Below, in pieces: positions 52,501 through 63,900 of a stretch of 64,000 nt of DNA. Origin of the DNA: Mermis nigrescens (lineage: Eukaryota; Nematoda; Enoplea; Mermithida; Mermithidae); assembly GCA_036768485.1 (NCBI GenBank), contig JAVLUZ010000154.1:2996529-3060528 (forward strand), written 5' to 3'. The position numbers and the translations under genes were made by a program. Under the pieces are notes generated by a model. The model searched no databases. It was not told the DNA's origin and worked only from the letters and a program-made list of their open reading frames with translations. Each line of letters starts with the position of its first letter. Positions within the stretch are counted from its first letter, which is position 1.

Positions 52501-55500
52501 ACGATGATCAATTTATCGAAACTGCCAGAAAACAGCCATTGTCTTTCGGCATCCCAAACAAGTGATTTGACGCAACCTACACAATGAAGCCCGTCAATAA
52601 ATTACGTGAAGAAATATAAGCACACCTTTGCACACAGAATTCACCTGAGTGGGCGCTAAGTCTCGTAATCAACTCGTAAGAAGTTTCCCTTAGCCTTAGT
52701 ATGCTGATATTGCCAGAGTGATCGCCGACGAAGGCATATTTGGCCAGAGAATCGAATTGCAAATTTCAGACCGCCGATATACTTCACTTTAATTATTTCA
52801 ACAGTCAACATAATTTAGATTTAATTATTTTTATTTTTATTTTAAGAAGATAATCTGTTTTAATTACGCTAGCTTTAATGTTTTAAGTCCATTTTATAAA
52901 AATGAAGAAATAAATCAAATTCAATAAAAGTATCTGAAGCGAGATGCCTGAGGCGCTCGAATAATCCACTTCTGACAAGGAATTCACTGTTTAAAATTTA
53001 ATATGGAAATTACGACAACGGAAAGCAGGTAGTGCCAAAAAATAGCCTAATTCAGCCAGCGTTTCTTATCACTTAAACAGGTGAAGTAATTTTCCGCTTC
53101 ATTTGTAGTACATGACAAGACAACAGCAAACGACATTGTGCAGCATTTATTCAAATTTTTTGTATTAGTAGAAAACTATGCTTTCCTTAAATATTCAATC
53201 AATAATAAATGTCTTTTACAGTTTAAGATCGTAATAGACGCGCCTCTGAATGTCTATATAGATATTCTAGAAAAGCAGGGAAATCTTTCGCTAATTTCTA
53301 TTCCAGATAATAAAACAATAAACATATAATGATTCGCCTCTTCCATTTGCACTCCGTCTTTCCAATAATGCGCAAAACTGTTTTAGTCCATCTAATAGAA
53401 TAATTAACTTCATTTTATCATATGATGAGTGATCGCCAGACCATACATGATCTAAGGGGGTTTAAGGAAAGGGGTGAATTAATTTATCCCCTCTTAAAAT
53501 TTTGATCTTTCAAAAAAATTCGTAGGAGAGGTGTTGTTTTAAACGTTTCCAGCGATTCTTAGCTCAGAAGTGTCAAATTTTCGGCTTTTTTTGGCCATGC
53601 ACTCATTTCTCCGTCCATATTATGCTCAAGCAAACTACTCAATTTTTTTCGTATTTTTTCAAAAATTTTTTGTATCTTATGTTCCGAAAAAGAGAGCTTC
53701 AAAAGCGTTAAAAAATGGTGTTTATGACGCATATCTATCGTTTTTGAGCCCTAAGAGGACACTTAAAAAATTTTTGGTTTAACTCATCCCAGAATTCACA
53801 TGCTGTACATATATGGTGATGACCACACCTAGGCGTGGGTAGGGTTTGGAGGGGTATGCACTCTCCCGAAAAACCAAAGTACCCCCAGAAACCAAAATAC
53901 TACTCCAGAATTCAATTTTTGGAATTTTTTTGTTTTTTTTCGCAAGTTTTTGATGCCAATGGATAGTGCTCGATGCGAATTCACCGTACCAACATTTTTA
54001 GGGCCATTTTTTGACCTTTGAAAGATCTTGCACCCTCCCCAGAATTTTGGTGCCGCCCACCTATGGTGATGACTAATGACATACTGCAAACTTGAGCAAA
54101 AGTCGGCCACATCGAAGCAACCTAAGCGGCGACCTGTTTCTGAACATTGCCAAACAAAATGTTTGTCCCGTCCTATGCTTAGAAGCCATTCGCAACTAAT
54201 TGAGAATAACAACGCGACAACGCCCATTGTATGCGCTTCAGAAAAAACTTTTTAAATAATAATCTATAGTGTATGCACAAACACAAAATAATTTTAATTT
54301 TTCTTGATCAATCAACATTTTCTTAATTTCTTCGTATTTTCTTCAAATTTCTTACTATTTGTTCATTTCATCAACGAATGCATATATACAACCTAACCAG
54401 ACATATACAAATTGGGAATTCAAGGCTGTGAAATTTTAAAATGCCTCGTTTGGCCCAAAAAATTGTGCATATGCGTCAAAAGCATCGTTGTTTTGGCATT
54501 TCTGAGGATGCTCTATCTTTCTATAGCATAAAAACCTTTTAAAAATTTTTAAAACGAAATATTCCGACAAATAGAACAAAATATATTCAAAAAATAATAA
54601 AATGGTGCGAAGCGCCGAAAATTCGATACATTTGAGCAAATAGATAGCTAAAAACAGCATTTTTTTCGGATTATTCAGAAAATTTTTGAAAATTCAAAAT
54701 TCTGGGAGAGCTAAAAATTTTCTGAAGGTGAAATTTCTCTCCAACCTGCTCCCCCAAGATCACGTAAGTATTAACATAATGTCTAAAAAACGTGATTTCA
54801 AGAATGCGTGTAAAAAGCCACTTTAAAATTTTTGGGAATTTAGAATGACAATGATGCTTAATGTAAGACAAGTAAAGGTTAGAACGCGTCCGACACATAA
54901 AGATCAGTTCCAAAGTGCTGACAAAGCATTTCGCTCAGTTTACTGAACGGTAATGTGAATCCATGCTGAGTAGAAACGAAATGACGCTAAGTTTAAACAG
55001 AATTTTTTTAAATTAAACACTCATGGTGCCTTTTTTTGAATAAAATGTGCTTTTAATATCCATAAGCAGCAAATGATCCTTTGACGATAAAAAGTAATTC
55101 AACTAGTTTGAAAAACTTTATTCTGTTTTAATATAGAGATAATGCCAGTAGAAAAACGTCAAGGAATATGACTTCGTACGGTACATTCTGCGTAATCTAG
55201 TCTCTGGTTTAATTTCCCATGAAATCGTCAGTCAGCGCTTAAGCCATACATGCATAAACGAATGAAATAGACAGAATTGCATTTAATTTTACAATATATT
55301 GACGTCGAATATATTTTACAGACGACCATTGAGCAATGTTTCTTATCTCATTTGCAATGCTTAAACAGGTAATAAAGCGTAGGGAACTTTGAAAAATTTC
55401 ACAATTAAAAATATTTTTCTAGAAATAGAGTAAATTTATTAAAAGAATTCTGAGGATAATCAAAATGCGTTCATTAAGAAATGCACATTACTCATTTTAA

Positions 55501-58500
55501 CCATATCACGCCGGAAGAATTTCTTTTGTAAGCTAGCGTTAAGCAAGCTGTGAACGCTAAAAAGTAAAAACCATACCAAAATGATCTCTTTGATGAAGTA
55601 ATTTGCCATAATCCTCTGCCACTACGAATTCAGATATAATTCCTGTATCCAATCCAATAAATAAGCGTTGAGTCTCGTGATTGTAATCCATGCATAAGCA
55701 CACGGCTAAAACATCAGTAGGTAAGTAATATCTAATCATGTGCTTCTGTATTAGTTCTAAATAACCTGGCAATGTTTTGCAGACACTGGGCCAATAATGT
55801 CCGGTTTCTCGCTTCAGCCATATTCTTAAGTTTCTAGATAAAAACAAAATGGGAACGACAATGAAGTTATTTTAATCTAACGACAGAAACAGCCGGGGCC
55901 TATGGATTCGACACTTACTTAACAAAAAATACGCGACAGCATAATAATTTTTTAACCATCTTTGTAGGAAAGAACTCGAAACATGTTCCCGAAAAAACAC
56001 ATGTAATCATCATTAGTAAGAAATTAAAACATTCTCCCTTCCTCGTAGAATAAAAGAAGATCCTGTCCTGAAAAAGTCGGGCATTACCCGAACGAAAATC
56101 GGTTATTTCACTTCCCTTTCGCGAACTCTAGGGAAAAACTTGCTTCTAAAACTTTTTGAATATCGTTGCTGTTTCCAAGCTAAAAAAATTAGCTTAGCTT
56201 CTTCTACCAACAACCCGTCGAACCCATCTACATTTTGATATGTAACAAGTAGGTACACACACATGTCCTACATACATAGCATACATGTAACGGCACATAA
56301 TTTAGGTTGGGGTGTCCCCGGCCATTTTTTTCGGGGGAGGAGGAAAAATGACTCCAAATTTTGCCGAAAAAAATAGCGAAAATAGCCAAAAAAACACAAA
56401 TTTTTGCCAAAAATGAGGGTCAAGACTTTTCTGACATTAGGGCGATGGTGGGACGACGAACTTTGGGTGGGGATCTTCAATTCACCGTTATATGTATGTC
56501 TACATACATCACCCAAAAATTCACCAATTTTAATTTTAAATCCATAGCTTACAGCTCAGTAATTCTATGAAGAGCATAAATCATCGCGGTTTTTCAGCAG
56601 ATTATACTTGATTCTGAATAAATTAGTTTACCCTTAATTAATGCTCATTTTAGGGTAAATTATATGTACTTGGTGTTCAGACATGCACGGCATAGGAATT
56701 TTTGGGAAGGCGAAACCAAAAATTTCCAATATGCCTTTCTGAGCTCAAAAAAGGTGACCATCTGTGAAAAACACAATTTTGGCATTCGTGACGATCCTCT
56801 CCCTTTCTAGAACATAAAAACCTTAAACAAGTTCAAAAAAATATGGAAAAATCAATTGAATTGAACAAAGCATAGTAAAAAAGGAGTCCGAAAATTTGAC
56901 GCTTTTGAGTCAAACAGCGCCTTTTCTTCTATTATTTTGGAAAATGCAAAATTCTGTACAGTGTAAAAATTTCTGGGGAAGTGAAATGAAAACCTTTTGG
57001 GGGTTTAATACCTTAAATTCCCCGAGATCATGTTTGATACTACATATACTATAACACACTATCTACACTCCCAGAAGTATTACTTCTTAAGGTTTTCCAA
57101 AAAAATTAAAATTTTAAGGACAGAAGAACATAGGATAATTAAGAGCACAATAAGAACGTACGATAATGACTTTTGGTTACATCCATTGTTTCTTTTCCAA
57201 TGAGAAAAAGAGTGAAGGAACAATATATTTTTGCTGAAGTGCTTGAAATAAGGCTTTCGTTTCTAAATCGAACGAAGTGGATTTTCACACTCTAAATCAA
57301 TATCTATCATTATAGAAGCATCGAGCAAAGAGTTGGCTGACCAAAAAATATTTATCGTGAAAACTAACACGTAAAAAATTTGCAATAAATGCAGCCAAGA
57401 TGTAATTACAAAGACTTGTTTAAAATAATTAGTCTGTGCGATATGGAGATGGATATAACCAAATGTCAGATGTAAAGAAAACGACTCTACACATTTATGA
57501 TAGCAAAACTGCACTAAACTTAAATAGCGCACTAACTTTATATGAAGTCTTATTTATATGCAATTAATTTGGAGATGTGCACACGCCGAATGGGTACAGG
57601 TGGTCGGAAATCAGAGTCAGTCAGGCGACGTGAAAAAATAGGTAGATACCTATAGCATACATGAGCAAGGGGGTGAGGGGCATACGTGGGCAGCAAGAAA
57701 ATTCTGGGGGATGCAAGATTTTTTTGAAGGTCAAAAAATGGCCTTAAAAATGGTGGTATGGCGATAAAAACACAATTTTTCGACGTTTCTCATCAAGCAC
57801 TATCCATTGGCATCAAAAAATTGCGAAAAAAACGAAAAAAAATTTTCAAAAATTGAATTCTGGGGGTATTTTGATTTCTGGGGGGGGGTATTTTGGTTTC
57901 TGGGGGTGCATACCCCCCAAAACCCCCACGCCCAGGTGTGGTGAGGGGGTATTACCCCTTGAGCTTTGAAAAGCTGATAGCTATACAGCGATTTTGGCCG
58001 AAAAATCATCGCTGTATAGCCTTTGAGGCTCAGAAAATTAGCTATACAGCCTTTTTGGGCTTAGAAAATTAGCTATATAGTCTTTTTTGAGCTCAGAAAT
58101 GCTATGTAGTTGTCTCTTCTGAGTTTTAAAACGATATATACAGCTATTTTCTCGACTCGATAAAGGGCTTAGTAGCTATTTATAGTCCAAAAAGGCTATA
58201 TAGCTATGTTTGTGAATTAAAAAAAGCTACATAGCTAGTTTTCTGAGACCAAAAGGCTATATAGCTAATTTTCTGACCTCAAAAGGACTACAGAGCCGTT
58301 TTCACGAAGCACATAGCTATCTAGCAATTTTTGGTTTTCACTCCCCCTGGAAATTTGACTGTGCGCAGTTATGACCTATAGGTTAGTTAGCAGGAAAATC
58401 TTTAAACTTCATGGTAGTTAATTCAACTGAATAATCCTCATTCTCAATGAACTTAAATAGTAGATTTTTTCTATAACATTGTGCTTTTATTATGTATCAA

Positions 58501-60901
58501 TGAATCGATATGTGATAAATTTTTATTTAAAAAAATAGTTATATACTTAAAAATAGGCGATAGATCGATGAATACATTGCAGTCAAAAATAATGTTTTAT
58601 AGGATTGAAAATAAGTCGCATAAACATTTTAAATCTAATGCACAAACGATATTTAAAAAAATAGTTATATAGTTAAAAATAGGCGACAGATCGATGAATA
58701 CATTGCAGTCAAAAATAATGTTGTATAGGATTGAAAATAAGTCGTATAAACATTTTAAATCTAATGCACAAACGATGTTATTGAATAATAAATAATTTAT
58801 ATAATAAATAACTTCTAAATTCGTCTTTCTGACCAACTATTCATTATATATTCTAGCCATCCCGTATTTGCAAAACCAATCAAATTCTTATTTAAGCTTA
58901 AGAAGTTTGAGTCTTCGAAACAATAAATATTGCCAGAATAGCCTTTCAATTTTTCAAGCGTTTTTATGCGTAAAAATATCACACTACAGCTTAATATTAG
59001 AGATGTGCCAGGCCCAAACTCGGTCCCGGCCCGGGGCCGGGTTTGGGGAATGAAAATCAGCCAGTAAACAGATAAGTGTTGTGAAAAAGATAAAACGGAC
59101 CTAAAAGAAAGTTTTTTTATAATTTAACGAAACGACTTATTAACTGCGATGAGCAGGTGTGTGCTCTAAGTTGAGAAGGTGTTAATGGGCTAAGATTGGT
59201 TTTTGGAAATGGTCAGACCAATCGTGCGACAATTCATTAAGTATTCAGTAGAATAATAAAGGTGAAGCAACAAAACAAACAAAACTGCGCAACCTATACT
59301 ACGTAGGCTCAAGGCTCAACTAAAAAAATTATTCCAAGGTAGTCTCACGTGCCAACGGAATACCAACAAACAGTTATTCAATTGCGTGTTTACATATGAC
59401 AAACTGAATAAGTCGTCTTTCATAGGCGTAACCAGGGGGGGCATTGGGGGCACATGCCCCCCGAAATTTTTTGGAAATTTGGCTGATTTTTCTAGCGCAA
59501 TAATTGTGTCCAGAAAATTGAGTTCAAAAAGGCAAAAACGTCAAAATTTTCCAACGCTTCGCGCCAAGTCATTATTATTTATTGTTATATATGTAGATCC
59601 AATGAGTTTAAAAGCTTGATAAAAATTATTTTTAAAAGCTTTAAAAACTTGAAGTTTTATGCAATGTATGAGTTTATTTTAATTTTTAATCTTTTTTCCA
59701 ATATTTCATTAATTTTAAGTGCTTTTCGGCTTCATTTAGAACCGAGATTCGGCCGATTTTGCAAAAATTTTAAACTGTACTATTTAATATCAGAGTGCTT
59801 TTTTATGTACATAATTTTTCGGGGTTTTGCCCTGAAACCCGCTGGGGGGCGCTTGAGCACGCCACCCCAAACCCCCAGCCGTAAAACCTTGTACACATGC
59901 AACAGGATTTTTGAGAGGACAAAAAAGGTAAAGGGGTTAGGAATTTGAGTTTTAAGAGCAAAAACGTCAAAATATTCCGGCGACATAGCGCCGCCGATTA
60001 CTGTTCTTCCTTTTTGGAAAGCTCCAGTATTGCGTTTAAAAACCTGAATCAGTCAAAATATTTTCGTACTACGTTAGTAATTCGCAGTTTTCTTGTTCTG
60101 CTCCGTCAGATTATCAGTATTCACAGAGCTACAAAATGTCAAGGGCGGTAGAAAAAATAACTAAATTTCTTGTTGCTTTGCGCCGCTTATGATTTCCGAA
60201 CTGTTCGCCAATAAAAAGGCCGTGAATTCAACATGAAAACGGTAACATTTCATAAATTTTCGGCGCTTCGCGCCGCTTTACACTTTTGTATTTTCGATCG
60301 TCAGAAACCGATAAATTAGCTATGCTGCACTACTAAAGGTCAAAAAACGTAGTTTTACTTTACATAACGTTACTGGCATGCAATGCAAAAGTAGTCTTAA
60401 AAATTTTTTGTGTATACCCCCCCCCGAACCAAAATCCTGGCTACGCCTCTGTCGTGTTTAAAGATTAGAAGCACTCAATTGTAGAGTAAAATATATTCAA
60501 AATATGGATGTAGAAAGAGTAAAATAGGTATTTAGAAAATCAGACAATTGTTCATTAAGTACCTAGTCGCAATATTCGCATGACTCGGTATCTCAATGAC
60601 ATGTTTTAATGCACGACTGTAGGCCCCGGCCCCGGCAGAAATGGCGGCCCCGGCACATCTCTACTTAATATGAATCTCAATCTCACTCTAATTTAAATCA
60701 TCAGACTCAACGAAATAAATCACGACATTATTCATAGAATACTAGGGTACGGTCAATAATATCTCACTTTCCACTACAGACTATCACGCCTTCACGATGT
60801 CGCAGTAAGGCAGCACAATTAGTATATTCGTTTGTATCAATTTTGCATATTAGATCGAACGCCGCAACAGAAGGACTTTGTGGATTAATAGTGGCTGCCA
60901 T
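43558..60901 (-). CDS. WDFY2: WDFY2 homologue: WD-repeat and FYVE endosomal scaffold, complete
   Basis: Eleven exons (60768-60901, 55766-55833, 55577-55705, 54085-54235, 52645-52757, 52450-52576, 51375-51480, 50043-50144, 48071-48201, 45125-45233, 43558-43587) total 1200 nt: 399 aa plus stop, against about 400 aa in vertebrates. WD repeats carry LRIWLKRETGHYWPS, IGLDTGIISEF, WLLSIGRDKHFVWQCSETGR, FVGDHSGNISILRL and LFSGSFDKLIIVWDIGSKRG. A FYVE domain (about residues 278-350) has WLSSDACQQC, RQHHCRICG and the paired Cys motifs CDKC and CDDC. The C-terminal WD strand is LTVGADKFLKIWD. The family binds PI3P on early endosomes. All junctions agree in phase. Splice sites are GT...AG except the acceptor before 52757, which lacks its G. 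Introns carry many MITEs. Confidence 0.93.
43924..44831. mobile_element. Probable hAT-like element (family C), no clean TSD
   Basis: The left end CAGCCCGTATCCAGGAGG and the right end, inverted, CAGTGGTGGATCTTAG. The interior matches 7140-7760. The flanks cgtgtaat and ttaataat do not form a convincing duplication. It lies in the last WDFY2 intron. Confidence 0.55.
45125..45233 (-). CDS. WDFY2: WDFY2 exon 10 (last WD repeat)
   Basis: 109 nt after tatttcag. It encodes FDPLAINHQTKHNLVCISLD, EVSGRLLTVGADKFLK. The vertebrate form is KHNIVHVHFDATRGWLLTSG TDKVIK. Donor GTGTGT. Confidence 0.9.
45426..45660. mobile_element. TATAGTCTATTTCACG MITE
   Basis: Left TATAGTCTATTTCACGAAAC, right inverted TATAGTCTGTCTACATGAAA. 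235 bp. The interior matches the copies at 20663 and 8255-8405. Confidence 0.72.
45806..46199. mobile_element. Fold-back element (family E), truncated
   Basis: Same 'tatagcctttttggactca' units switching strand in the middle, ending 'ccccatgctcttgtgtg'. The left end is degraded and no duplication is visible. Confidence 0.6.
46560..47310. repeat. Mosaic of family B and a hAT-like right end
   Basis: A family B-like block (46560-46930) is followed by 'cggctgattttgtaaaaatt', a GC-rich stem-loop module 'ggggctctgccccaaacccc' and an end 'caaaatcctagataagggcctg'. The GC-rich module is shared with the element at 59421-60451. Confidence 0.5.
48071..48201 (-). CDS. WDFY2: WDFY2 exon 9 (FYVE, second half)
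   Basis: 131 nt after tgtttgcag, donor GTAAGT in phase 2. It encodes HHCRICGRAVCDKCSQHTLK, YPLMGYELEVRICDDCFMDF. It has the basic RxHHCR PI3P-binding motif (its Arg-Gln come from exon 8) and three further Cys pairs. Confidence 0.94.
49067..49437 (+). repeat. Family B repeat, well preserved
   Basis: From CATACATGATTTTGGGGGG through a C-rich block, hairpin GGCGCTTCGCGCC (49210-49222) and 'gaaagagcatcgtcgg' to 'cagaattcccaatctgtgcatg'. A good reference copy of the family. Confidence 0.65.
50043..50144 (-). CDS. WDFY2: WDFY2 exon 8 (FYVE, first half)
   Basis: 102 nt, phase 0 at both ends. It encodes TPRWLSSDACQQCESPFFWN and VKDMWSKRIVGHRQ. It contains the WxxD motif and the first Cys pair of the FYVE zinc-binding domain. 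Confidence 0.94.
51375..51480 (-). CDS. WDFY2: WDFY2 exon 7 (WD repeat 6)
   Basis: 106 nt after ttgatttcag. It encodes NRIADLKLAEGSKKLFSADE and SGLLLCWDTTTPRKE. Donor GTTAAT. Phase 0 out. Confidence 0.9.
52450..52576 (-). CDS. WDFY2: WDFY2 exon 6 (WD repeat 4-5)
   Basis: 127 nt after a 68-nt intron. It encodes CVKSLVWDAERQWLFSGSFD and KLIIVWDIGSKRGSATELFG. The vertebrate form is VTALCWDPVQRVLFSGSSDH SVIMWDIGGRKGTAIELQG. Donor GTACGT. Confidence 0.93.
52645..52757 (-). CDS. WDFY2: WDFY2 exon 5 (WD repeat 3-4), non-AG acceptor
   Basis: It encodes FDSLAKYAFVGDHSGNISIL and RLRETSYELITRLSAHSG, vertebrate FDVETRHVFIGDHSGQVTIL. The phase from exon 4 requires the exon to start at 52757, but the intron ends ...aaatttgca with no AG. 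The nearest upstream AG (52783-52782) leads in frame to a TGA. Confidence 0.85.
53446..53815 (+). repeat. Family B repeat
   Basis: CATACATGATCTAAGGGGG to 'cagaattcacatgctgtacat', directly adjoining the MITE-A target-site duplication. Confidence 0.55.
53824..54065 (+). mobile_element. MITE-A copy with 8-bp TSD beside WDFY2 exon 4
   Basis: Exact gtgatgac on both sides (53816-53823 and 54066-54073). CACACCTAGGCGTGG to GCCGCCCACCTATG. The right end is 20 bp from the exon 4 donor. Confidence 0.9.
54085..54235 (-). CDS. WDFY2: WDFY2 exon 4 (WD repeat 2-3)
   Basis: 151 nt after tttttctgaag. It encodes VVALLFSISCEWLLSIGRDK and HFVWQCSETGRRLG, ending DFCSSL plus CA. Donor GTATGT. A MITE-A insertion lies 20 bp into the following intron. 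Confidence 0.92.
54400..54770 (-). repeat. Family B repeat
   Basis: Inverse orientation: 'gggaattcaaggctgtgaaattttaaaatgcc' first and 'cccccaagatcacgta' last, with the GC hairpin near 54606. Confidence 0.55.
55577..55705 (-). CDS. WDFY2: WDFY2 exon 3 (WD repeat 1-2)
   Basis: 129 nt. It encodes CLCMDYNHETQRLFIGLDTG, then IISEFVVAEDYGKLLHQRDH. The vertebrate form is CSCMSFNPETRRLSIGLDNG TISEFILSEDYNKM. Donor GTATGG. Confidence 0.92.
55766..55833 (-). CDS. WDFY2: WDFY2 exon 2 (WD repeat 1)
   Basis: 68 nt after tatctag. It encodes NLRIWLKRETGHYWPSVCKT, vertebrate RVWLKRDSGQYWPSVYHA. It ends CCAG before a 60-nt intron that has no stop codon. Confidence 0.9.
57656..58373. mobile_element. Fold-back element (family E) with 8-bp TSD and nested MITE-A
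   Basis: Exact acctatag flanks (57648-57655 and 58374-58381). After removal of the nested MITE and one duplication copy it is about 450 bp, close to the 436-bp copy at 3279. The strand-switching 'gctatatagcctttttggg' units fill the interior. Confidence 0.82.
57681..57940 (-). mobile_element. MITE-A copy with 8-bp TSD inside a fold-back element
   Basis: Exact gtgagggg flanks (57673-57680 and 57941-57948). On the minus strand it runs from CACACCTGGGCGTGG to GCCCACGTATG. It inserted after the fold-back element had arrived. Confidence 0.9.
58525..58776. repeat. 126-bp tandem duplication
   Basis: Two units (58525-58650 and 58651-58776) differing at only a few positions, each from 'atttaaaaaaatagttatat' to 'ctaatgcacaaacgat'. 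It lies in WDFY2 intron 1. Confidence 0.9.
59421..60451. mobile_element. hAT-like element, TSD 7 of 8
   Basis: The left end CATAGGCGTAACCAGG and the right end, inverted, CAGAGGCGTAGCCAGG. The flanks tcgtcttt (59413-59420) and tcgtgttt (60452-60459) agree at 7 of 8. The interior holds three GC hairpins and a stem-loop module shared with 47040-47180. It has no transposase and lies in WDFY2 intron 1. Confidence 0.8.
60768..60901 (-). CDS. WDFY2: WDFY2 exon 1 (start codon)
   Basis: ATG at 60901-60899. It encodes MAATINPQSPSV, then NCAALLRHREGVIVCSG, aligning with the vertebrate MAAEIQPK... and VIVPKEEGVISVSEDR. Phase 2 out at GTGAGA joins the LRIWLKRE exon nearly 5 kb away. Confidence 0.85.
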
Positions 60902-63900
60902 ATTTTTGTACTACATTACTTATCCTTCGCATACCTGAATATTTATGCTTTACTTCAATTAGCATAAAGCACAATACAAATGAAACAAATTGAATACAAA
61001 GTGTCCAAATAAAAGTACAAAGATATGTACCTATTTATAGTAACACAGTACCTACCCAAACTTATACAAAGGACAGTTCTCGAAAAAAACATAAGTTTTA
61101 CCGTTCAACTGACTTGAGCAGGATTTAAATATTAGAAAAATTTGAATTAAATCAATTCGTGCCTGTTTCAGAGTTTTCTTTCATAAGTGATTGTGAAGCC
61201 ATGTTAAACAAATACATATGTATATGCTCGTGTAACTTATCTCTGCAATCATCAACGAAAGCAAGCGCGGATTTACAAGGAAGCTGTCCCCCACCTATCG
61301 TCAAAAATAAATGGGCGCAAAAGAGAATAATTTGTTTTTTTATGATTTTTGCCATTTTTCATCGTTATTTTTCACATTTTTCCGGCGCTTCGCGCTGAGT
61401 AGTACTCATTAAGACATCTACTAACTTTTTCGGCGCTCTAAAAAGTTTATTTTGAAAGTCAGATGAGTAATTTATTTACAAATCAAGGATTTTTTAAGTC
61501 TTACAATAATTTTTTCGGTGCTTTCGCCGATTTTTGCGAACTCATTTTGCGTTTTTTATACACGATTTTTTAAAATTTCCAACTTATTCTGGATCACGAA
61601 TGATTTTGTCTATCAAAAGATAGCAAAAACGATACTTAAGCATAATAGACGGATTTCGGACAATTTTTGACACTTTTAGGAGAATCTTTAGTTCCGCCCC
61701 TGTCTGAAAATCCTGGATGTGCCACTGAATGACAGGGAATAACAAATTTCATGTCGTTCGCTTTCGCACGTCTCACCTATAAAGCAAATTAGCTGATTAC
61801 AAGCATCCCTAGACAGACGAGATGAAAAGACAGTCCCTTGAGAATCGCAGTAATTCACATTGATGACAATAGGAAATTACGTCGGATTTTCACTAATAAA
61901 AATTTTCGACGGCAAAAATAAGAGACGAAGTAAATTTACTGAGCATTGATATTAAAGCTGACAATAACTGAGCAATAAAATAATAATAAAATGACAATAT
62001 CAATAAAATATGCGTCCTAAAATAAACCATAATCTAGTTTTGGAACAAACGGCTAACTTGCATCATTCATTACTAACACATTCTCATGCTGCACTATCTA
62101 GCTAAAAATACATGACAAGTTTTAGGAAATGAATTTTTATCTCAACTGAATTCGTCAAAAAATGAAATTCGTCAAAAAATGGAGAAAAATTAATTCACGA
62201 AACTATTTTGAGATAGCCTCAGTGTTTTTTTAGTATTCGGCAAAAATTTATCCGATGTACAAAGACTTTTCAGGTCTGTCTTTGTACATGTACAAAGATT
62301 TTGGGAAGACAAAAACTGTAAAAGGAGTGAAATTCCCAAAAATTTTCGGCACTTCGCACTGAAATAAGAAGTTGTCTGTCCTATACGAGTATATATATAT
62401 ATATCTTTAAATTGGCAGAATTTGTATTTAGAATGGAAAAATGTCAAATTTCTCGGTGCGACATACAATTTTTAGTAATTTTTGGCGTTAGAAACCCAGA
62501 AATCAGGTAAAATACACTGCCAAAGGTCGAAAAACCCTGTTTTACCACACTAAACTCGCTACCGTACCATATTTTAGTAACACAAAAATGTGCATTTTCA
62601 AAATGTATAAAAGACTTTTGGGGACCATCTTTGTAAATGTATAAACAGACCTTGTACAAAAAACACTGTAGCCTGCACTGGTAGACACACATGTAACATC
62701 ACAGGGCGGATGGAGTAACTCCCACTCAAAGTTGGTTGTCCCCCAAAACATAGTCAGAAAATTTATGTCTACTGTTCTGCACAGATTCTACGCAGAAAAT
62801 GAGATTTATTCAATAAATGCCCATTGAATTCTCACCATACTTAAGGCATCTGGGGAGCGAAATTTACAGCGCATAGCTCTAGTGGTCGTAAAACGTCTTT
62901 TTTAATTCATCCTTAGGTACCCGCTTATGTTTTTTTAAAAATTTTGGTCGTGCCCCCCTCTTCTCCTCGAAACAAAATCCTGGATACGCGCCTGGTCCTG
63001 TATCTCGAGAACCACTGAGAGATACGCGAAAATAATGACTATTTTGAGCGTTTCTCGACGAGTTCTATACCATGGTGAAGAGAAAAATTTAAAAAAAGCA
63101 AAACATTTTTTGCTCGATTTCAAACTTTGATACGAAAAGTCATTGCATTTAATTTTGCGTTTTTTAGAGAAAATGATGTAGAAAATAATACATTGGGCAA
63201 CTCCACGCAAACAACATGCACACTGGAGGGGAATGGATGGTATCTCATATCAGGACTTTTGAAAGGCATCATATTCCCATCGGGTTGTTGTGGGAACAAA
63301 CCTATTTTCTTAACCACAAATGCCGTCTAACCGTGTAATTTCTATTACAAATACTTCTTTTTCGAGCAGTGAATGTTCACGACACTTTTTCTTCCATTAT
63401 TTCGTATATATTTAAAGTTACAGGTCATTCCATCGCTTTTATTTTTTTGTATTTGTTTTCATGCAAATAAAACCACAAAATGTTTTTAAACAATTTTGGT
63501 CGCGCTTCTCCCCGAAACAAAATCCAGGATATGGGCTTGCTTGAATTAAAAAATAGGGACACTTGTGGATTTTTGGAAGTATAAAATTTTCCAAAAATTT
63601 TTGTCGCAAGACAACTAATCATGGCAGGTAAATAGAGGCTTCTGATAACAAAAAAGACGTTTTCTCTGACCGAACCAAACTTTTTACCTAGCTCATGTAT
63701 GCAAAACAAACCCTGAATCGTTCTCCTCCAAAAACCATTAAAATAAAATGAATTGAGGTTCTTGATGTTAAAATCAGCCTGAATGAATGAATCAAAGTCC
63801 TACCTACGCACCTAAATGCTCAAACTTTTTATTCCTCAGATTTTGGTTCACAATGTGAAAGACAAAAATTTTCTGCATTTCAAATTTTGGTATGCATTTT

